From positions 1 through 7,314 of the forward strand of contig JAHFTZ010000110.1 in assembly GCA_023265355.1 (NCBI GenBank): DNA of 7,314 nt, given 5' to 3'. The translations under genes were made by a program, and so were the position numbers. The DNA is from Terriglobus sp. (GTDB lineage: Bacteria; Acidobacteriota; Terriglobia; Terriglobales; Acidobacteriaceae). Of this stretch, positions 1 to 7,314 are shown piece by piece. Below the pieces are notes generated by a model. It searched no databases, was not told where the DNA came from, and saw nothing but the letters and a program-made list of their open reading frames with translations. How positions within the stretch are numbered: position 1 is the first letter of the stretch; the number at the start of each line of letters is the position of its first letter.

Positions 1-1
1 T

Positions 2-654
2 CCTACCAAGACCTGCATGAACTGCCATGCGCAGATCTGGACCAACGCCGCCATGCTTGAGCCTGTACGGACGAGCTGGGCTACGGGCGAGTCGATCAAA
101 TGGATCCGTGTTCACGACCTTCCGGATTACGTTTACTTCAACCATGAGATCCACGTGAACAAGGGCATCGGCTGCGCGAGCTGCCATGGCCGTGTGGACG
201 AGATGCCGCTCATGTACGCAGAGAACACCCTCCAAATGGAGTGGTGCCTGAACTGCCATCGCGACCCGGCGAAGAACCTTCGTCCGACCTCCGAGATCTA
301 CAACATGGCATGGGCCGGACCCAGCGAGACGAAGCCTGTCTGGTGCGCAGATACCGGCTCCAACGGGCCCACGGCACAGCGCGTGAACTGCGTGACCAAG
401 GATCCGGCCAAGAGCAATCCTGAAGTGGCCTTCCTGCAGATGAAGAGCGCAGGCAAGGGCCAGCCGACGACCGGCCCGGGTATGAATCCCTTCCCGATCG
501 GTGGTCCCGGAACCTACTCTGACGCAAGCCCCGGCATCATCATGCCGGCCAGCTACAAGAAGTTCACCTCGCAGCGCGATCTCGGGGTCTATCTCACGGA
601 CAAGTACCACATCCGCACGCCAAACGAGCTGCAGAGCTGCGAGGTATGCCACCG

Positions 655-658
<4 letters not shown>
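2..658 (+). CDS. actA: ActA, multiheme cytochrome c subunit of alternative complex III (5' end missing)
   Basis: This is the C-terminal 218 residues of the periplasmic multiheme cytochrome c of alternative complex III. It receives electrons from the ActB iron-sulfur clusters and passes them towards the terminal acceptor. The reading frame is open to the left edge, so the true start lies outside. The first Met at 17 is not the start, because it sits inside a heme motif (CMNCH, 14-28). Three more heme c motifs follow: CASCH (173-187), CLNCH (245-259) and CEVCH (638-652), the last ending one residue before the stop. Known ActA proteins are pentaheme, so one more motif is expected upstream. The FNHEIH stretch just before CASCH looks like a distal-His segment. 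A CHR C-terminus is, from memory, usual for ActA. About 126 residues separate CLNCH from CEVCH, which seems long; this stretch has two non-heme cysteines (residues 115 and 130 of the partial protein) and is rich in Gly and Pro. The stop overlaps the actB start (ATGA). The family call is very secure because of the downstream genes. Confidence 0.95.
641..645 (+). promoter_or_regulatory. Ribosome binding site supporting the actB start at 655
   Basis: GAGGT lies inside the last codons of actA, nine bases before the ATG at 655. It favours 655, which gives the ATGA overlap typical of coupled genes, over the in-frame ATG at 646, which directly abuts the motif. Confidence 0.5.
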
Positions 659-3854
<3,196 letters not shown>

Positions 3855-3855
<1 letters not shown>

Positions 3856-5297
3856 TGGCGACCAAACCTCTACCGCCGCACCACGATCCCGCAGTCGATC
3901 CCATGATCGACCCGGTCACAGGCGAATTCGCTGTCATCGCTCCCGGCCATACTTTCAAGTCGGTCACGGAGAAGATCTCGCGCGTCGTGCTCACCTCGCA
4001 CACTCCGCTCGGCTGGTTCTTCGGCCTGATCGTGGCGTCGGGCATTGCGACCCTCTTCGTCATCGCCGTCACCTGGCTGGTTCTAAAGGGTGTTGGTGTC
4101 TGGGGTGTAACGATTCCCGGCGCATGGGGATTCGCGATCATCAATTTCGTCTGGTGGATCGGTATCGGTCACGCCGGAACCCTGATCTCCGCCATCCTTC
4201 TGCTCTTCAAGCAGGGCTGGCGTAACTCCATCAACCGCTTCGCAGAAGCCATGACGATCTTCGCCGTCGTCTGCGCGGGTATGTTCCCCGTTTTGCACGT
4301 CGGCCGTCCGTGGCTGGGTTACTGGCTGCTGCCGCTGCCGAACACCATGAACGTCTGGCCGCAGTTCCGTTCGCCGCTGGCCTGGGACGTCTTCGCCGTC
4401 TCGACCTACGCAACGATCTCGGTGGTCTTCTGGTACATCGGCATGGTGCCGGATTTCGGAACGCTCCGCGATAAGGCGCAGCTTCCCCTGGCCAAGTACG
4501 TCTACGGTCTTCTGTCGCTCGGATGGCGCGGTTCGACCCGCCACTGGATGCGGTATGAGACGGCTTCGCTGCTCCTCGCGGGCCTCTCGACACCTCTCGT
4601 ACTCTCGGTACACACGGTTATCAGCTTCGACTTCGCGGTCGCGGCTCTTCCCGGCTGGCATACGACGATCTTCCCGCCGTACTTCGTTGCGGGTGCTATC
4701 TACTCCGGCTTCGCCATGGTGCTTACGCTGGCCATTCCGATCCGGAAGTTCTACCACATGGAAGATCTGGTAACGGTCCGTCATCTGGACAACATGGCGA
4801 AGGTCATGCTCGGCACGGGTCTCATCGTTGCGTACGGATATGGCATGGAAGTCTTCATGGCCTGGTACTCCGCCTCGCACTGGGAGTGGTTCATGATGTG
4901 GAACCGCATGTTCGGGCCGATGGGCTGGGGCTACTGGCTGCTCATCCTCTTCAACATTGCGATCCCGCTTCTGACTCTCTGGTGGCGCAAGCTTCGTACG
5001 AACGTGGCGTACCTGTTCCTCCTGTCAATCGTTGTCAATATCGGTATGTGGTTCGAACGCTTCGTCATCGTCGTGACGTCGCTCTACCGTGACTTCCTTC
5101 CCTCCAGCTGGGGTACGTACAAGGCCACGCGCTGGGATTACCTGCTCTTCATCGGAACGATGGGCCTGTTTACCTCGCTCTTCCTTCTCTTTGTGCGCTT
5201 CGCTCCGATGATTCCTATGAACGAGATCAAGATGATGCTTCCGGCGACCAAGATTCACGGCATCGACGCGGAAGAAACTGTTGAGGAGACGGCCTGA
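3855..5297 (+). CDS. actC: ActC, NrfD/PsrC-family quinol-oxidising membrane subunit of alternative complex III
   Basis: This 480-residue integral membrane protein of the NrfD/PsrC family is the proposed quinol-oxidising subunit, delivering electrons to the ActB clusters. About ten hydrophobic helices can be read, near residues 52-77, 92-118, 131-149, 175-197, 236-258, 272-296, 313-337, 355-376, 384-406 and 425-448, matching the ten usual for ActC. Family-like stretches are GIGHAGTLISAILLLF (103-118), FPVLHVGRPW (144-153) and HTVISFDFAVAALPGWH (253-269). His148, in the third helix, and Asp178, in the fourth, are candidate quinol-site or proton-path residues. From memory, their 30-residue spacing matches a His/Asp pair in characterised ActC; this needs an alignment. 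There is no heme motif and no signal peptide. The N-terminal 45 residues and the C-terminal acidic tail are probably cytoplasmic or membrane-surface. The start overlaps the actB stop, and the TGA is shared with the actD start. A stand-alone NrfD of another respiratory complex is excluded by the neighbours. Confidence 0.96.
5283..5288 (+). promoter_or_regulatory. Ribosome binding site for actD
   Basis: GAGGAG lies in the last actC codons, eight bases before the ATG at 5297. It is strong and well spaced, and supports a start overlapping the actC stop (TGATG). Confidence 0.55.
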
Positions 5298-5839
5298 TGC
5301 TGGTGCGTGAGGGAGTCTACGGTCTGTTGGCCGAATTCGATACGCCGGGTGCCATGGTGCACGCGACCGAAGCGGCGCGCGATGCTGGCTACCGCCGCAT
5401 GGAGTGCTACACACCCTATCCCGTGGAAGAGGCGGCGTCGGCACTCGATGTCCATCGCAACCGCGTACCCCTTTTGACCCTGATGGGCGGCATCCTCGGC
5501 TTGACGACGGCCTTCACGATGCAGACGTGGGTCTCCGTGATCGCGTATCCGCTCAACATCGCGGGACGCCCGCTCTTCTCGTGGCCTGCTTTTATCATTC
5601 CGGCTTACGAGTGGACGATCCTCTTCGCCGGACTTTCGGCGGCGTTTGGCATGCTGGCGCTGAACGGTCTGCCGCAGCCTTACCACCCTCTTTTCAACGC
5701 TCCCAACTTTCGTCTGGGCGCGACGGACAACAAGTTTTTCCTCTGCCTGGAAGCGATCGACCCACAGTTCGACGCGAACGAAACGCGCGCGTTTCTTGAG
5801 CAGTTCCACGCCGTGAGTGTGGTGGAGGTGGAGCTGTGA
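5297..5839 (+). CDS. actD: ActD, DUF3341 membrane subunit of alternative complex III
   Basis: This 180-residue protein is of the DUF3341 type that accompanies ActC in ACIII operons. It begins with the typical VYGLLAEFDTPGAMVHA stretch (residues 7-23), a small soluble alpha/beta-like part followed by YTPYPVEE (38-45). Two membrane helices follow, near residues 57-77 and 98-122, and then a short soluble C-terminus. No heme, cluster or catalytic motif is visible. In known complexes ActD is a structural subunit packed against ActC; a direct redox role has not been shown, to my knowledge. Length and helix count are normal for the family. The ATG shares one base with the actC TGA, and the end overlaps the actE GTG start by four bases (GTGA), so translation is probably coupled on both sides. 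Confidence 0.94.
   Translation: MLVREGVYGLLAEFDTPGAMVHATEAARDAGYRRMECYTPYPVEEAASALDVHRNRVPLLTLMGGILGLTTAFTMQTWVSVIAYPLNIAGRPLFSWPAFIIPAYEWTILFAGLSAAFGMLALNGLPQPYHPLFNAPNFRLGATDNKFFLCLEAIDPQFDANETRAFLEQFHAVSVVEVEL
5824..5829 (+). promoter_or_regulatory. Strong ribosome binding site that fixes the GTG start of actE
   Basis: GGAGGT, a near-perfect Shine-Dalgarno sequence, lies six bases before the GTG at 5836. It is inside the last codons of actD. With the lipoprotein signal peptide that begins at this GTG, it settles the start; the first in-frame ATG (at 5917) would lose the signal peptide and the lipid-anchor Cys. Confidence 0.75.
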
Positions 5840-6654
5840 TTCTGAACTCTTTCCAGCGGATCGCCGCAGCATCGGCCATCGCGTCCGCTGCCCTCCTGAC
5901 CGGTTGCCGTCAGGATATGCATGACCAGCCCAAGCTTTACCCGCAGCGCGGAAGCGCCTTCTATGCGGACGGTCGCGGCGTGCGTCCGCAGGTGGAGAAC
6001 ACCATCGCCCGGTCGCAGACGGATACGGACAGCTATATGCTGACCGGCATGGTCGGCGGCAAGGAAGGCGACGGCATGCCCTTCCCCGTCAACGCCGAGC
6101 TTCTTCAGCGGGGGCAGGAGCGATACAACATCTACTGCTCGGCGTGTCACTCGCGCGTGGGCAACGGCGGCGGCATCATCGTGCAGCGTGGATATCGTCC
6201 GGCGGGTAACTTTCATACGGACCGCCTGCGCTCCGCACCGCTGGGCCACTTCTTCAACGTGATGACCAACGGTTATGGCGCAATGCCGGATTATGCCGCG
6301 CAGGTCACACCCGAAGATCGCTGGGCGATTGCAGCTTATATTCGGGCACTGCAGCTTTCGCAGCACGCGACCACGGCAGATATTAAAGCTGGCGAAAAGG
6401 TGGAAAAGCTCGAAGACGTTGCCGAGCGTGAAGGCCTTCCCCGCAATTTCGCGGCAGAGTGGACGCTTCCCGCAACCGCGGTTTACGGCACACCGAATAA
6501 CCAGGACAACGGTATCCCCGGGGAAGATATGGTGAACAGCCACCCGGCAGGCCCTGCGCCGGTTGCAAAACCAGGACCGGTGACCGCGGAGAAGCCCGCG
6601 CCCGGTTCGTCGAACAACGTAAAGCTCAACGCACCCGGCAGCACCAACCGATAG
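5836..6654 (+). CDS. actE: ActE, monoheme cytochrome c lipoprotein of alternative complex III
   Basis: This 272-residue c-type cytochrome is probably anchored on the outer face of the cytoplasmic membrane. The GTG start gives a short hydrophobic signal peptide ending in a lipobox, LTGC, with Cys24 as the lipid-modified residue. Next comes a stretch usual for ActE (RQDMHDQPKLYP, 25-36; FPFPV-like MPFPV at 81-85). A class I cytochrome c domain follows, with CSACH at 101-105 (6136-6150) and Met150 in YGAMPDY as the likely sixth heme ligand. The helix DRWAIAAYIRALQLSQ (161-176) closes the fold. After about residue 210 the chain turns Pro/Ala/Gly/Asn-rich and is probably disordered. Its likely role is to pass electrons from ActA to a soluble carrier or oxidase, or to support assembly. 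The four-base overlap with actD suggests coupled translation. Family identity is clear; the role of the tail is not. Confidence 0.95.
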   Translation: MILNSFQRIAAASAIASAALLTGCRQDMHDQPKLYPQRGSAFYADGRGVRPQVENTIARSQTDTDSYMLTGMVGGKEGDGMPFPVNAELLQRGQERYNIYCSACHSRVGNGGGIIVQRGYRPAGNFHTDRLRSAPLGHFFNVMTNGYGAMPDYAAQVTPEDRWAIAAYIRALQLSQHATTADIKAGEKVEKLEDVAEREGLPRNFAAEWTLPATAVYGTPNNQDNGIPGEDMVNSHPAGPAPVAKPGPVTAEKPAPGSSNNVKLNAPGSTNR

Positions 6655-6708
6655 ACCAGTAACTGGCAGTACGTAGTATCAGCGACAAGAAGGCGGACGA
6701 GAGACCGA
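6655..6708 (+). other. Short actE-actF gap
   Basis: These 54 bases are the only non-coding stretch in the window and the only gene junction that does not overlap. It holds a small perfect inverted repeat, CCAGT-A-ACTGG (6656-6666). No T-run follows, so I see no intrinsic terminator. GAGAG (6699-6703) is five bases before the actF ATG and AGAAGG (6688-6693) is farther away; both are weak ribosome binding site candidates. No clear -35/-10 pair is seen, so actF is most simply read as part of the same transcript. Confidence 0.6.
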
Positions 6709-7314
6709 ATGGCACACGGAAACGAACTTATCGGGCACGACGCACACGGGCACGCCTACCACGGCCCGCGCGTACTTCCTGCGGACCTCAGCGCTCCGGC
6801 GGTCGTAGCGGTCTGGCGCACACGCGCCCTCATCGTCGCCGCCCTCTTCGCGCTCCTTTCGGTCGTCTTCGCCTTCACCTCGGAAGGCCGCAACCACATG
6901 CTTCGCGGCTATCTGCTCGGGTTCATCCTTTGCTTCGGCTTCGCTGGCGGCGGTCTCTGCCTGCTGATGCTGCAATACGTCTCCGGCGGTAAGTGGGGCC
7001 TGCTTCTGCGGCGTCCGCTTGAGGCGATGACGCGCACCACGCCTCTGCTGGTTCTTCTTTTTATCCCGCTGATCGCCTTTGGCAAGCACCTCTGGCTATG
7101 GGCTCGCTACACGACGTACGATTCGGTCCGCACGGCGCTTTCGAACCACCTGATTACAGAGGGCGAAGCGCATGCCCTGGATTACAAGCGTGCGATGCTC
7201 AGCCAGGTTTCGGTCTGTGTGCAGATGGCGGTTGTCTTCGGGTTTATCCTTCTCTGGGGCTTCTTCCTGAACAAGTGGAGTCTGCAGCGCGATGCCGATC
7301 CGGCGCGCGGCACG
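6709..7314 (+). CDS. actF: ActF, second NrfD-like membrane subunit of alternative complex III (3' end missing)
   Basis: The frame from the ATG at 6709 stays open for 202 codons to the last base of the window, so this is the N-terminal part of a protein usually about twice as long. It is the second NrfD-like membrane subunit of ACIII, related in fold to ActC. Hydrophobic helices can be read near residues 39-56, 67-90, 111-129 and 168-187. The stretch GYLLGFILCFGF, then LLMLQYVSGGKWGLLLRRPLE and TTPLLVLLFIP, is characteristic of ActF. Between the third and fourth helices lies a hydrophilic loop (about 131-165). The first 18 residues contain five His (positions 3, 10, 13, 15, 18), probably a cytoplasmic tail. 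Its exact role in known complexes is structural or in proton handling, and is not settled by this sequence. It is separated from actE by 54 bases but is in the canonical place. The start is chosen because no in-frame upstream Met gives a better fit and a weak GAGAG precedes it. Confidence 0.92.
   Translation, partial: MAHGNELIGHDAHGHAYHGPRVLPADLSAPAVVAVWRTRALIVAALFALLSVVFAFTSEGRNHMLRGYLLGFILCFGFAGGGLCLLMLQYVSGGKWGLLLRRPLEAMTRTTPLLVLLFIPLIAFGKHLWLWARYTTYDSVRTALSNHLITEGEAHALDYKRAMLSQVSVCVQMAVVFGFILLWGFFLNKWSLQRDADPARGT

Noticed and set aside
646..654. Start of actB at the ATG at 646.
   Set aside because: The ribosome site GAGGT directly abuts it with no spacing. The ATG at 655 has proper spacing and the usual ATGA overlap.
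4083..4880. A 265-codon open frame on the - strand, antisense to actC.
   Set aside because: It is also in register with the forward codons and explained by the same codon bias; the product is charged, low in structure and matches nothing I know.
5680..6543. A 287-codon open frame on the - strand across the actD/actE junction.
   Set aside because: It crosses two well-supported genes on the other strand, and no domain is recognisable. It is treated as a chance frame in G+C-rich DNA.
6655..6708. Terminator or internal promoter between actE and actF.
   Set aside because: The inverted repeat is very short, has no T-run, and no convincing -35/-10 pair is visible.

Overview
The window holds most of one operon for alternative complex III (ACIII, also called MFIcc). 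This is a membrane quinol:electron-acceptor oxidoreductase that does the job of the cytochrome bc1 complex but is unrelated to it. All genes are on the + strand in the canonical order actA-actB-actC-actD-actE-actF. actA is cut at the left edge and actF at the right edge. There are no RNA genes, mobile elements, CRISPR arrays, or visible promoters or terminators.

Layout: 2-658, C-terminal part of the multiheme cytochrome c ActA (four CxxCH motifs in view). 655-3855, ActB, a Tat-exported fusion of a degenerate molybdopterin-oxidoreductase domain and a four-cluster ferredoxin-like domain. 3855-5297, ActC, an NrfD/PsrC-type quinol-binding membrane protein with about ten helices. 5297-5839, ActD, a small DUF3341 protein with two membrane helices. 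5836-6654, ActE, a monoheme cytochrome c lipoprotein with a GTG start. 6655-6708, a short gap. 6709-7314, the N-terminal half of ActF, the second NrfD-like membrane subunit, still open at the window end. The first five genes overlap by 1 or 4 bases at each junction, which points to translational coupling and equal production of subunits.

How the genes work together (established for the family): ActC oxidises quinol in the membrane, and electrons pass along the ActB iron-sulfur clusters to the hemes of ActA. ActE carries a further heme on the outer face, and electrons leave to a soluble cytochrome c or directly to a terminal oxidase. ActD and ActF complete the membrane part.

Organism: the G+C-rich sequence, near-absence of TTA, CTA and TCA codons over long stretches, and the look of the proteins suggest an aerobic Gram-negative bacterium. 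My best guess is Acidobacteriota (Terriglobia, such as Granulicella, Terriglobus or Edaphobacter relatives). This is inference from protein resemblance, not a search result.

I do not see an undescribed system here. The points most worth a second look are the extra segment between the last two ActA hemes, the missing cluster cysteine in ActB (Thr931), the uncertain ActB start, and the disordered ActE tail.
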